Assembly: GCA_031257695.1 (NCBI GenBank)
Contig: JAIROB010000238.1
Span: forward strand, 1-8,448
Length of the DNA stretch: 8,448 bases
From: Treponema sp.
GTDB lineage: Bacteria; Spirochaetota; Spirochaetia; Treponematales; Breznakiellaceae
Direction: 5' to 3'
Shown: piece by piece, positions 1 through 6,409 of the stretch
Numbering within the stretch: the stretch's first letter is position 1
Layout of the letters: each line of letters starts with the position of its first letter
Program-made: the position numbers and the translations under genes
The notes under the pieces: model-generated
The model's input: the letters and a program-made list of their open reading frames with translations, nothing else
What the model was told of the DNA's origin: nothing
Database searches by the model: none

Positions 1-8
1 GCGTATAA

Positions 9-37
9 TTGACAATTCTCCCGGCCTTTTTTATACT
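9..37 (+). promoter_or_regulatory. Sigma70-type promoter of the double CNB-domain gene
   Basis: A perfect -35 box TTGACA (9-14) is followed by a 17-base spacer and a -10 box TATACT (32-37, 5 of 6 consensus). Transcription would start near base 44, only about 7 bases before the ATG at 51. The leader would then be too short for a normal Shine-Dalgarno, and none is obvious (only AAAG at 43-46). The match is strong, but the start site is inferred from spacing alone. Confidence 0.7.
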
Positions 38-50
38 CAGATAAAGTCCT

Positions 51-1286
51 ATGAATACACCGATTCAGCTTTCGTTCGTAAATTTTAAAAAAGACTCCTA
101 TATTGTGGTGGAGGGGAAACAAAACGCGGATCGGTTTTTTATCATCAGCAAGGGGGTGGTGCGGATTTCCAAGGCCGTGGAGATGGTGGCGGAGGAGCAG
201 GGGAACATCTTGGGGCCCGGAGACTTTTTCGGGGTGGAGTCCACCATGTCCAACCACAGTTATATTGAAACCGTTCACTCCTTAACCGATGTTACCCTCA
301 TATCCGTCCACCGGGAACAGTACGACAAGTTGATCCAGAAAAACGCCGCGGTGGCAATGAAGATAATCCTGCAGTTTTCCCGGCGTATGCGTTACCTGGA
401 CGAGGCGCTTACCAGGATGACCTTGAAGAACAAGGCTGAGGAGGATGTTTCCCAGCTTTTTTTAGTGGGGGAGTACTACGACAAACTGGGCCGGTACGAC
501 CTGGCCTACTATGCCTACAACCGGTACCTCAAGCATTGCCCCAAGGGGGAGCACGTTCAGACAATCCGAAAACGGCTGATGAAAGTCGGCGGCTATGTCA
601 AAACTTCACCGGAGCCCTTCCCGCCGGGGGAATCTATCCGGGAATACCCCAGGGACAGGATGATTTTTTCCGAAGGCGAACCCGGGGACGAGCTGTATAT
701 CATCCGGCAGGGATCCGTCAAGATCACAAAGATTGCCGAGGGCAACGAAGTGCTTTTGGCGGTTTTGAAACCCGGCGATATTTTTGGCGAAATGGCCCTG
801 TTGGAATCCAAGCCCCGCGCTGCCTGCGCCATTACCCACGAGGATTGCGTGCTCTTTGCGGTGAGCCGGGCTAATTTTTCCCGGGTAGTCGCGGCCCAGC
901 CCCAGATCATCGCCAAACTGACCACCCTCCTGGCGGAGCGGATCTGGTTTGCCTACAAACAGATCGCCAACACCCTGATTAACGATCCCCTGGGGCGCAT
1001 GTATGACGCCCTGTTGATCCAGCTTGAAAAGAACCGGGTAAATACCGCCGTAGACCAGTCCTATATTTTTGATTTCGGCCCCAGGGAACTGATCAATATG
1101 ATCGGCCTTCCCCAGGCGGAGGGCAACGCGGCAATCAAAAAGTTGCTGCTCAACCGGAACATTCTCCTGGTCAACGACCACATTCATGTGAGCGATGTGT
1201 TTGAGATAGCCAAGCAGGCCCAGTTTTTCCGGGGTATGCAGCAGAGGGAAAAGTCCCGCCAGGCCGCCGGACAAAAAAAGCTCTGA
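51..1286 (+). CDS. Protein with two cyclic-nucleotide-binding (CNB) domains, a TPR-like linker and a C-terminal helical domain (Crp-like)
   Basis: A 411-residue cytoplasmic protein with no signal peptide or membrane segment. A first CNB-type beta-roll spans about residues 5-115. A helical stretch with a TPR-like pattern (about 131-176; E-YYDKLGRYDLAYYAYNRYL) links it to a second CNB fold (about 192-305). In the second fold the phosphate-binding cassette is intact: G242-D243, F245-G246-E247-M-A-L250 and R256-A-A. The first fold has lost it (F-G-V-E-S-T, no Arg), so only the second is likely to bind a nucleotide. The C-terminal part (about 312-395) resembles the DNA-binding region of Crp/Fnr proteins in position and helix pattern (FGPRELINMIGLPQAEGNAAIKKLL), but it is not a clean winged helix by eye. 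A nucleotide-responsive regulator is the best guess; a non-DNA-binding sensor is possible. The start at 51 is the first one after an in-frame stop (42-44). The gene runs tail to tail into the nifH-like gene, 36 bases away. Confidence 0.88.
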   Translation: MNTPIQLSFVNFKKDSYIVVEGKQNADRFFIISKGVVRISKAVEMVAEEQGNILGPGDFFGVESTMSNHSYIETVHSLTDVTLISVHREQYDKLIQKNAAVAMKIILQFSRRMRYLDEALTRMTLKNKAEEDVSQLFLVGEYYDKLGRYDLAYYAYNRYLKHCPKGEHVQTIRKRLMKVGGYVKTSPEPFPPGESIREYPRDRMIFSEGEPGDELYIIRQGSVKITKIAEGNEVLLAVLKPGDIFGEMALLESKPRAACAITHEDCVLFAVSRANFSRVVAAQPQIIAKLTTLLAERIWFAYKQIANTLINDPLGRMYDALLIQLEKNRVNTAVDQSYIFDFGPRELINMIGLPQAEGNAAIKKLLLNRNILLVNDHIHVSDVFEIAKQAQFFRGMQQREKSRQAAGQKKL

Positions 1287-1322
1287 CAGGCGGATTCCGC
1301 GGGCGGCACAATGGTCCGAAGC

Positions 1323-2198
1323 CTAAATATTCGCGGTCAGCTCCGCGGGGATTTCCCCCCGTTCTATGGAAAGCAGGTACTTGCCCCATTTGCCCGCCCA
1401 TTCCCGCAGTTCCTGGACGCCCATGGGCGCGGGGCTTTTCGACTGGGCGTGGCCGGCGATCTTATTCGCCAGGCTGAGGTACACCTTGGCCTGCTCCGAG
1501 TCCGGGGCCGCCTCGATGGTGGTCTTCCCCTGGAGCTCGCACTGGGTCACCGTGACGGACCGGGGTATGTACTCCACCACCCTGGTTTGGGTCTTCTCCA
1601 CAAAGTCGTCGATGATGTCCCTGGAATAGGGCTGGTTGATGGAATTGGCGATGACCCCGCCCAACAGGGCGCCCCCGGAGTTGGAGTACTTCTGAATGCC
1701 CCGGAACAGGTTGTTCGCCGCATAGATGGCCATAAAGTCCGCGGAGGAAACGGTAAACACGTGCTCGGCTATGCCCTCCCGGATGGGCACCGCGAAACCG
1801 CCGCAGACCACATCCCCCAGCACGTCGTAGATCACGTAGTCCAGGTCCAGCTCTTCAAAGATCCGCTGTTGCTTAAAGAGCTCCACCGCGGTGATGATCC
1901 CCCGGCCCGCGCAGCCTACCCCGGGCGAGGGGCCCCCGGCTTCGACGCAGTACACGCCGTTATAGCCGCTAAAGATGACATCGTGGGCGTTCACAGCGCT
2001 TTTTTCCCGCAAGGTATCCAGCACGGTGGGAATATAGGTCCCGTCCCTGAGGGTATTGGTGGAATCGCTCTTGGGATCGCACCCGAACTGCATAACCTTA
2101 TAGCCCAGCCGCGACAGGGCGGCGCTCAAATTCGAAGTGGTGGTGGACTTGCCAATCCCCCCTTTTCCATAAATTGCGATTTGTGTGGCTTTTCCCAT
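1323..2198 (-). CDS. NifH-family Fe protein homologue (nitrogenase-reductase-like), orphan
   Basis: 291 residues, the normal size for a NifH-type homodimeric [4Fe-4S] ATPase that passes single electrons to a NifDK-like partner. Visible motifs are the P-loop GKGGIGKST (11-19), switch I C40-D-P-K-S-D-S-T (40-47), the first cluster cysteine C96 in [14 protein letters not shown]99 (the residue ADP-ribosylated in true NifH), switch [13 protein letters not shown] (125-135) and the second cluster cysteine C132. Differences from dinitrogenase reductase are [13 protein letters not shown] (151-163) in place of the usual CSGEMMAMYAANN, ANSINQ (184-189) in place of CNSRN, and an extended tail with W267 and W271. 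These suggest a non-canonical (group IV-like) member rather than the nif-operon enzyme; a phylogeny would settle it. ATG 2198 has a purine-rich Shine-Dalgarno (GGAAAGGGGA on the minus strand) just upstream. No nifD/K/E/N/B-like gene is in the window and the gene appears monocistronic. It is not assigned a symbol because the substrate is unknown. Confidence 0.93.
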   Translation of the reverse strand: MGKATQIAIYGKGGIGKSTTTSNLSAALSRLGYKVMQFGCDPKSDSTNTLRDGTYIPTVLDTLREKSAVNAHDVIFSGYNGVYCVEAGGPSPGVGCAGRGIITAVELFKQQRIFEELDLDYVIYDVLGDVVCGGFAVPIREGIAEHVFTVSSADFMAIYAANNLFRGIQKYSNSGGALLGGVIANSINQPYSRDIIDDFVEKTQTRVVEYIPRSVTVTQCELQGKTTIEAAPDSEQAKVYLSLANKIAGHAQSKSPAPMGVQELREWAGKWGKYLLSIERGEIPAELTANI

Positions 2199-2253
2199 GG
2201 GGTTCCCCTTTCCGTCTTGTTTTTATAGGGTCTTTAGGTATATATATAAAACC

Positions 2254-2276
2254 TCTATATTTACTAGGAATATAGA
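2254..2276. promoter_or_regulatory. Operator-like 8-bp inverted repeat over the nifH-like -10 box
   Basis: TCTATATT (2254-2261) and AATATAGA (2269-2276) form a perfect 8-bp inverted repeat around a 7-base spacer, 23 bases in all. The right arm contains the whole -10 box (2269-2274) and the spacer and left arm cover the predicted transcription start. This geometry fits a repressor site for a dimeric regulator. It is AT-rich, as promoters often are, so chance symmetry cannot be excluded. Confidence 0.5.
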
Positions 2277-2297
2277 TCGCCGTGGATTTTTTGTCAA
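2269..2297 (-). promoter_or_regulatory. Sigma70-type promoter of the nifH-like gene
   Basis: Read on the minus strand, a perfect TTGACA (2297-2292) is followed by a 17-base spacer and TATATT (2274-2269, 5 of 6). Transcription would start around 2262, giving a leader of roughly 65 bases before ATG 2198. No sigma54 (GG-N10-GC) element or NifA-type upstream site (TGT-N10-ACA) stands out, unlike classical nif promoters. Confidence 0.7.
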
Positions 2298-2363
2298 TAC
2301 TGTGGTAACGTTCAATTAAAAAGAGCCGATATTTAATAAATAACGTGGGTTTGACGGTTTGAG

Positions 2364-2480
2364 GCAGGGGGCGTTACGGGGGTGAAAACCCCCGTAGAGG
2401 GGGTAGGGCGCAACGACGGGCGCCCGTGGGGGAGGCTTCCCCCTCCTTAACTTGTTGACAGTGGGAGACTTCCCCCCTTT
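2364..2480. repeat. GC-rich block of stacked palindromes, REP/MITE-like
   Basis: This non-coding stretch holds several separate dyads. A 9-bp stem with a GAAA tetraloop lies at 2375-2396 (TACGGGGGT/ACCCCCGTA). A 12-bp perfect palindrome ACGGGCGCCCGT lies at 2416-2427. A GGGGGA/TCCCCC hairpin lies at 2428-2443. The hairpin unit at 2426-2448 recurs in degenerate form at 2461-2480 (GTGGG-AG-CTTCCCCC core). No gene reads into it on the + strand, so it is not simply a terminator. Dispersed intergenic repeats in bacteria often look like this, but its copy number cannot be judged from one window. Confidence 0.5.
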
Positions 2481-2483
2481 ATG
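2455..2483 (+). promoter_or_regulatory. Possible promoter of the PPC-domain lipoprotein gene
   Basis: A perfect -35 hexamer TTGACA (2455-2460) sits 17 bases before TTTATG (2478-2483), a poor -10 with 3 of 6 matches. Transcription would start near 2490, about 48 bases before the chosen ATG. The other AT-rich hexamer, TGTAAT (2517-2522), lacks a -35 and would place the start inside the ribosome binding site. Confidence 0.33.
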
Positions 2484-2527
2484 GATGCGATCGAACTCAA
2501 GTTAAATAGAGGGCGCTGTAATTTATT

Positions 2528-2540
2528 GGAGAAAATCATG
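2528..2540 (+). promoter_or_regulatory. Ribosome binding site deciding the lipoprotein start
   Basis: GGAG (2528-2531) is 6 bases before ATG 2538. The upstream in-frame ATG at 2481 has no Shine-Dalgarno and would put 19 charged and polar residues in front of the signal peptide, so 2538 is preferred. Confidence 0.85.
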
Positions 2541-3713
2541 TCAAAAAGGGCGGTTTTGCTGATCACGGCGTTTACGATTCTGGTCCTTGCCGCCTGTGTA
2601 TCGGCCCCTGAGGGCATGGGCGGGCATCCCTCCCCGGGCCCTAGCCGGGAGGACCTTCCCGATTCCCTTGAACCCGACAGCAGGCTGTCCCCGGTAAAGG
2701 TTAAGCCGGGGGAATGGGTTTCCAGGACCCTCTCTGTAAACGACGCTGATTGGTTCTCCTTTACCCCGGATTCGGCGGGGATTCTGGTTGCCGAAACAGC
2801 GGGGGACACCGACACGGTGCTGGACCTTTACCGCGACCGGGATCTGCTGCGGGAAAACGACGATGTGGGCAGCGATATCAACGCCAAAATCGAATATTTT
2901 GTTGAAGGCGGCGTAAGCTACCTGATAAAAGTCCTGGGGGTGCGCCTCGCGGGGGCGGAGGAAAACGACTCCGGCCCCTACCGGTTCCGGGCAAGCCTGG
3001 AGCCTATGCCCAAAAAGGCCGGGCCCAATGACGCCCTGGAGCGGGCCGAGCCCGTAGTCCTGGGGGAAACCATTACGGATCATTTTTTTACCGCCGGCGA
3101 AGCCAACTGGTATGCCGTTGCCGTTCCGGGGGCGGGCCGCCTTACGGTCAACACCGAGGGGACCATGGACACCCTCCTGGAGGTCTACGACAAATGGGAG
3201 GAGCTGATTGGCCGCGACGATGACAGCGGCTACCAGGGCAACGCCAAGGTCGTGGCGGACATCATCAGCGCTTCGCCGGTCTATATCAAGGCAAGCGCCT
3301 ACGAGAACGCCACCGGCAGGTATCGCCTGAAAACCAGATTTACCCCCCCCGCAAAACCGGATTCCTTTGAGAATGACAACACCATGGCCAATGCCAAAGA
3401 AATTTCAGGGGGCGGCTCCCAGGCGCGCAATTTTACCGACGCCGGGGATGTGGACTGGGCGCTGCTGCGGATTACCCGCCGGGGCAGCTACGATATTGCC
3501 GCCACGGCGGTGGATAATTATCTGGACACCTTCATCCAGCTCTTCGACGAGGCGGGGAACCTGCTGGGCGAGGATGACGACGGCGGCGGCTATTGGAACG
3601 CGTTCCTCACAAGGGATCTGAGCCCCGGAACCTACTACATCAGGATAAGCTGCATAGACAAAGAGCCCCTGGAACACAGCGAATATACCCTCAGCGTTTC
3701 TGCCGGGAACTGA
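2538..3713 (+). CDS. Lipoprotein with three PPC-like beta-sandwich domains
   Basis: 391 residues. A short basic N-terminus (MSKR) and hydrophobic core lead to a lipobox L17-A-A-C20, so the mature protein should be lipid-anchored at C20 in the cell envelope. After a Pro/Gly-rich linker come three repeats resembling bacterial pre-peptidase C-terminal (PPC) domains, at about 45-156, 163-269 and 273-390. Each carries a D/N-W strand motif (DADW 69-72, EANW 188-191, DVDW 304-307). Each also has a D-T-x-L/F strand (TDTVLDLY, MDTLLEVY, LDTFIQLF) and then an acidic loop (NDD, DDDSG, DDDGG) typical of a calcium-binding turn. No protease or other catalytic domain is attached; free-standing PPC repeats usually serve binding or adhesion, but the ligand here is unknown. 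The gene downstream is a full-length paralogue, 198 bases away. Confidence 0.88.
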   Translation: MSKRAVLLITAFTILVLAACVSAPEGMGGHPSPGPSREDLPDSLEPDSRLSPVKVKPGEWVSRTLSVNDADWFSFTPDSAGILVAETAGDTDTVLDLYRDRDLLRENDDVGSDINAKIEYFVEGGVSYLIKVLGVRLAGAEENDSGPYRFRASLEPMPKKAGPNDALERAEPVVLGETITDHFFTAGEANWYAVAVPGAGRLTVNTEGTMDTLLEVYDKWEELIGRDDDSGYQGNAKVVADIISASPVYIKASAYENATGRYRLKTRFTPPAKPDSFENDNTMANAKEISGGGSQARNFTDAGDVDWALLRITRRGSYDIAATAVDNYLDTFIQLFDEAGNLLGEDDDGGGYWNAFLTRDLSPGTYYIRISCIDKEPLEHSEYTLSVSAGN

Positions 3714-3845
3714 GGGTCCGCAGGGGTCCCTGGGCGGTTTAGAGCGTCAAAATTGCATGATCTTCGGGCGATTTTTCCACTTTCACTAAAGCAAATCCAG
3801 GTTCCGCTGCCATAACAGGGCATATGCGGCAGAAACGTAAACTTG

Positions 3846-3884
3846 CCCGGGGCCTCCGCCCGGGTTTGCCCGGCGGGGGATTTT
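3846..3884 (+). terminator. Competing GC hairpins with short T-run, possible terminator or attenuator
   Basis: Two mutually exclusive hairpins share bases. The first is CCCGGG (3846-3851) with CCCGGG (3859-3864), loop of 7. The second is CCGGG (3860-3864) with CCCGG (3869-3873) around TTTG, extended by CCG (3856-3858) with CGG (3874-3876) across a bulged C3859. The second is followed by GGGATTTT. It lies between the two paralogues and could end or attenuate read-through from the first. The T-run is short and separated from the stem, so termination efficiency is doubtful. Confidence 0.35.
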
Positions 3885-3894
3885 GCTGTAGTAT
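3866..3894 (+). promoter_or_regulatory. Possible weak promoter of the second PPC-domain gene
   Basis: TTGCCC (3866-3871, 3 of 6) lies 17 bases before TAGTAT (3889-3894, 4 of 6). Transcription would start near 3900, just upstream of the AGGAG at 3902-3906. It overlaps the GC hairpins described for 3846-3884. The alternative is that the gene is read only from the upstream promoter. Confidence 0.3.
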
Positions 3895-3901
3895 CGAGAA
3901 A

Positions 3902-3914
3902 AGGAGCGGTTATG
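3902..3914 (+). promoter_or_regulatory. Ribosome binding site deciding the second paralogue's start
   Basis: AGGAG (3902-3906) stands 5 bases before ATG 3912, which opens directly onto a signal peptide. The in-frame ATG at 3843 would add 23 residues encoded by GC-rich hairpin sequence and bury the signal peptide, so it is rejected. Confidence 0.88.
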
Positions 3915-5015
3915 GGACGGATAGTTTTGATCGGTGTTGTGTTTGCGTGTTTGGGACCGGGTCTCTTTGCCCAGAACTTCGGGGACGATCCCTACGAACC
4001 GGATAGCCGGGAAGAGCCCGTCGCCGTCCAGATGGGAACCTGGTTTTCCCGGTCCCTTCACCGGGGCGATGAGGACTGGTTTGCCCTGCGGCCCGCTGCC
4101 ACCGGCCTGCTTATCGCCGTAACCGGCGGCGACACCGATACGGTTGTCACCCTGTGCCGGGGAAACGAAGCGCTGGCCCAAAACGACGACAACGGGGATG
4201 ACATCACATCCCTGCTTGAATATCCGGTCCAGGCCGGGACGGACTACGCCCTGCGCGTGGAGGGGTATGATGAGGATGAGGCCGGGCCCTACCGGTTTAT
4301 GGTGTCCTTTGAATCGATCCGGGACGCGGGGGAGCCCAACAATGCCGCTTCCCAGGCGACGGTATTCAGGCCGGACAACCGGGTCACGGGGTACTTTTTA
4401 GATCCCGACGACGCTGACTGGTACCGGGTTACGATTGCCGCGGCGTCCACCCTGACGGTCTATACCGAGGGGACGGTGGATACCCTTATCCTCATGTACG
4501 ACGCCAACGACGACCTCATAGCCGAAGACGATGACGGCGGCGACAATGGAAACGCCCGGATTTCCGCCGGGGTACTGCCGGGGACGGTCTTTATCAGGGT
4601 CAGCTCCTATGACGGCCAACTGGGGAGGTACACCCTGCGGGGGCAGCTCTTCGAGTCCGCCGCCCCGGACCGTTTTGAGCAGGACGATGCCAGGGCGCTC
4701 GCCAGGGATATTGCGGTGGGCGCCTCCCAGGCGCGGAATTTTACCAATTCCTCCGACGAAGACTGGGCGCGGCTGCGGATCGCCCGGCGGGGAACCTACG
4801 ATATTTCAGCGGAAGCCGCGGAGGGCGGTCTGGACACCTTTCTGGAGTTGTACGATTCCGACGACAACCTGGTCGACGCCAACGACGACTGGGAGGACGG
4901 CTTGGACGCCCGGCTCAGGCTGGAGCTTAACCCCGGAACCTACTACATCAAGGCAAGCACGATCAGCCGTGACCCCATTGAAAACAGCGGCTATGTGTTA
5001 AGCGTCGCCGAATGA
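3912..5015 (+). CDS. Secreted protein with three PPC-like beta-sandwich domains, paralogue of the upstream lipoprotein
   Basis: 367 residues. MGRIVLIGVVFACLGPGLFA is a Sec signal peptide, probably cut after A20 (LFA/Q). C13 follows V-F-A, but only 12 residues precede it, so a lipoprotein is less likely than for the neighbour. Three PPC-like domains follow at about 25-135, 138-247 and 251-366. Their motifs are DEDW, DADW and DEDW, then DTDTVVTL, VDTLILMYD and LDTFLELYD, then acidic loops NDDNGDD, EDDDGGDNGNA and NDDWEDG. Domain 3 aligns closely with domain 3 of the lipoprotein (SQARNFT, RRG-YDI, PGTYYI). A 20-base stretch is identical in both genes (3623-3642 and 4931-4950), showing origin by tandem duplication. 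The mature protein is strongly acidic and contains no enzyme motif. It is likely periplasmic or surface-located; its partner is unknown. Its stop codon overlaps the radA start. Confidence 0.87.
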   Translation: MGRIVLIGVVFACLGPGLFAQNFGDDPYEPDSREEPVAVQMGTWFSRSLHRGDEDWFALRPAATGLLIAVTGGDTDTVVTLCRGNEALAQNDDNGDDITSLLEYPVQAGTDYALRVEGYDEDEAGPYRFMVSFESIRDAGEPNNAASQATVFRPDNRVTGYFLDPDDADWYRVTIAAASTLTVYTEGTVDTLILMYDANDDLIAEDDDGGDNGNARISAGVLPGTVFIRVSSYDGQLGRYTLRGQLFESAAPDRFEQDDARALARDIAVGASQARNFTNSSDEDWARLRIARRGTYDISAEAAEGGLDTFLELYDSDDNLVDANDDWEDGLDARLRLELNPGTYYIKASTISRDPIENSGYVLSVAE

Positions 5016-6409
5016 AAAAGCGGGATTTTGTCTTCAAATGTTCCGGCTGCGGGCACGAGGAGCCCAAGTGGCTGGGCCGCTGCCCCGAGTGCGGCGAGTG
5101 GAACACCCTGGTTGAAACCCCGGTAAACGCCGGCCGTCCCGCTTCGGGCCGGGCGGGGAGACGCGGAGGCCCCCTCCCCAGCTCCGTTCCCCTGTCGTCG
5201 GTGGACCCCCAGGAGGGGATCCGCATCGGCAGCGGCATAGGCGAACTGGACCGGGTCCTGGGGGGCGGCATCATGAAGCGGTCCGCCATCCTCATAGGGG
5301 GCGAGCCGGGGATAGGCAAATCCACCCTGCTGCTCCAGGCCGCGGCCGCGGCGGAAACCAGGGGGCGGATCCTCTATGTCTCCGGGGAGGAGTCCGCCGG
5401 CCAGGTGCGTATGCGGGCGGACCGCCTGGGTCTGCGGGGCGAGCGGATCGAAGTCTGCTGCACCGGGCAGCTTGAGGAGATAGAGGCCGTCCTGGAAGCG
5501 GTAAGGCCGGTCATCGTCATGGTGGACTCCGCCCAGACCCTGCACACCGACCAGGCAGGGTTGATTCCCGGCACGGCCAATCAGATGCGGTACTGCTCCT
5601 GGGAGCTTATCTCCTGGGCCAAGGAACACGACGCGGCGCTTTTTCTCACCGCCCATGTGACCAAGGAGGGGATCATCTCCGGGCCGAAAACCCTGGAACA
5701 TCTGGTGGACACGGTGCTGTACTTTGAGAGCGCCGCTTCCGCCGCGGGCGACGGGGACAGCCGTTTCCTCCGGGCGTCGAAAAACCGCTTCGGTTCCATG
5801 GACGAAATCGGCATATTCACCATGGGGGAACAGGGCCTGGAGGCGGTACAGGACCCGTCGCTGCTCTTTCTGGTGCAGCGCGAGGGGGATCTTCCCCCGG
5901 GCACGGCGATTGCGGCGGTGCTGGAGGGGACCCGGACCTTCCTGGTGGAAATCCAGGCCCTGGCGGTAAGCGCCAAGGGATCCATGAGCCGGGTGTTTTC
6001 GGACCGGGTGGACAGCGCCAGGGTTTCCCGGGTGGCGGCTACCCTGGAAAAACACCTGAACCTGCGGCTTTCCGACCATGACCTGTACATCAACGTGGCC
6101 GGGGGCATACGGATCGCCGAGGTGGGGGCGGAGCTGGCGCTGGCCATGGCGATCTACTCCGCCCGAACCGGCCTGGCGCTGCCCAGGGGAACCGCGGTCG
6201 CGGGGGAGCTGTCCCTGGCCGGGGAGCTGCGCCCCATACGGCGCATGGCGGCCCGGATAAAGGCCGCCCGGAGCCTGGGTTTTGAGCATTTTCTCGGCCC
6301 CGCGGACGCTTCGGACCAGGCAGCGTCCAAACCCGGAGCCAGGGACCCGGGGTTCCGCGCCACGGGGGATCTCAAGTCCGCTATAACGGCTCTCTTTTCC
6401 CAGATATAG
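5012..6409 (+). CDS. radA: DNA repair protein RadA (Sms)
   Basis: 465 residues, the normal length for RadA, a RecA-like hexameric ATPase that helps branch migration and processing of recombination intermediates. Domains in order are a zinc finger with C10-x2-C13 and C24-x2-C27, a RecA-type ATPase core with Walker A GEPGIGKST (97-105) and Walker B VIVMVDS (167-173), and the RadA-specific KNRFG motif (257-261). From about 295 onward there is a Lon-protease-like domain (NVAGGIRIAEVGAELALAMA, 361-380) that in RadA is a structural scaffold. The start ATG overlaps the stop of the secreted PPC protein (ATGA, 5012-5015) and has no recognisable Shine-Dalgarno, so translation probably depends on re-initiation by upstream ribosomes. 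The zinc finger begins at residue 10, as expected, so this start is secure. No convincing terminator follows. Confidence 0.97.
   Translation: MKKRDFVFKCSGCGHEEPKWLGRCPECGEWNTLVETPVNAGRPASGRAGRRGGPLPSSVPLSSVDPQEGIRIGSGIGELDRVLGGGIMKRSAILIGGEPGIGKSTLLLQAAAAAETRGRILYVSGEESAGQVRMRADRLGLRGERIEVCCTGQLEEIEAVLEAVRPVIVMVDSAQTLHTDQAGLIPGTANQMRYCSWELISWAKEHDAALFLTAHVTKEGIISGPKTLEHLVDTVLYFESAASAAGDGDSRFLRASKNRFGSMDEIGIFTMGEQGLEAVQDPSLLFLVQREGDLPPGTAIAAVLEGTRTFLVEIQALAVSAKGSMSRVFSDRVDSARVSRVAATLEKHLNLRLSDHDLYINVAGGIRIAEVGAELALAMAIYSARTGLALPRGTAVAGELSLAGELRPIRRMAARIKAARSLGFEHFLGPADASDQAASKPGARDPGFRATGDLKSAITALFSQI

Noticed and set aside
606..1274. 222-residue open frame antisense to the CNB-domain gene
   Set aside because: It lies wholly inside a gene with clear CNB motifs; no promoter or ribosome binding site supports it.
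1311..2228. 305-residue open frame on the + strand opposite the nifH-like gene
   Set aside because: It is a mirror frame of a strongly conserved NifH-family gene; its product is rich in Gly/His/Pro with no recognisable domain and no Shine-Dalgarno.
2371..2480. About 33 open codons on the minus strand through the GC palindromes (EGEASPTGARRCALPP type)
   Set aside because: There is no ATG/GTG start in frame with a ribosome binding site, and stops bound both ends. Palindromic GC repeats often remain open by composition.
2364..2480. CRISPR array
   Set aside because: The repeats are palindromic and only one unit recurs, imperfectly; there is no regular repeat-spacer pattern and no cas gene.
3912..3950. 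Lipobox at C13 of the second PPC protein (VFAC)
   Set aside because: Only 12 residues precede the cysteine and position -2 is Phe. The hydrophobic core continues past it to a normal signal-peptidase I site, although spirochaetal lipoboxes can be irregular.
4991..6289. 432-residue open frame antisense to radA
   Set aside because: It is kept open by high GC at third codon positions of radA, which is unmistakable on the other strand; the antisense product has low-complexity composition and no domain.
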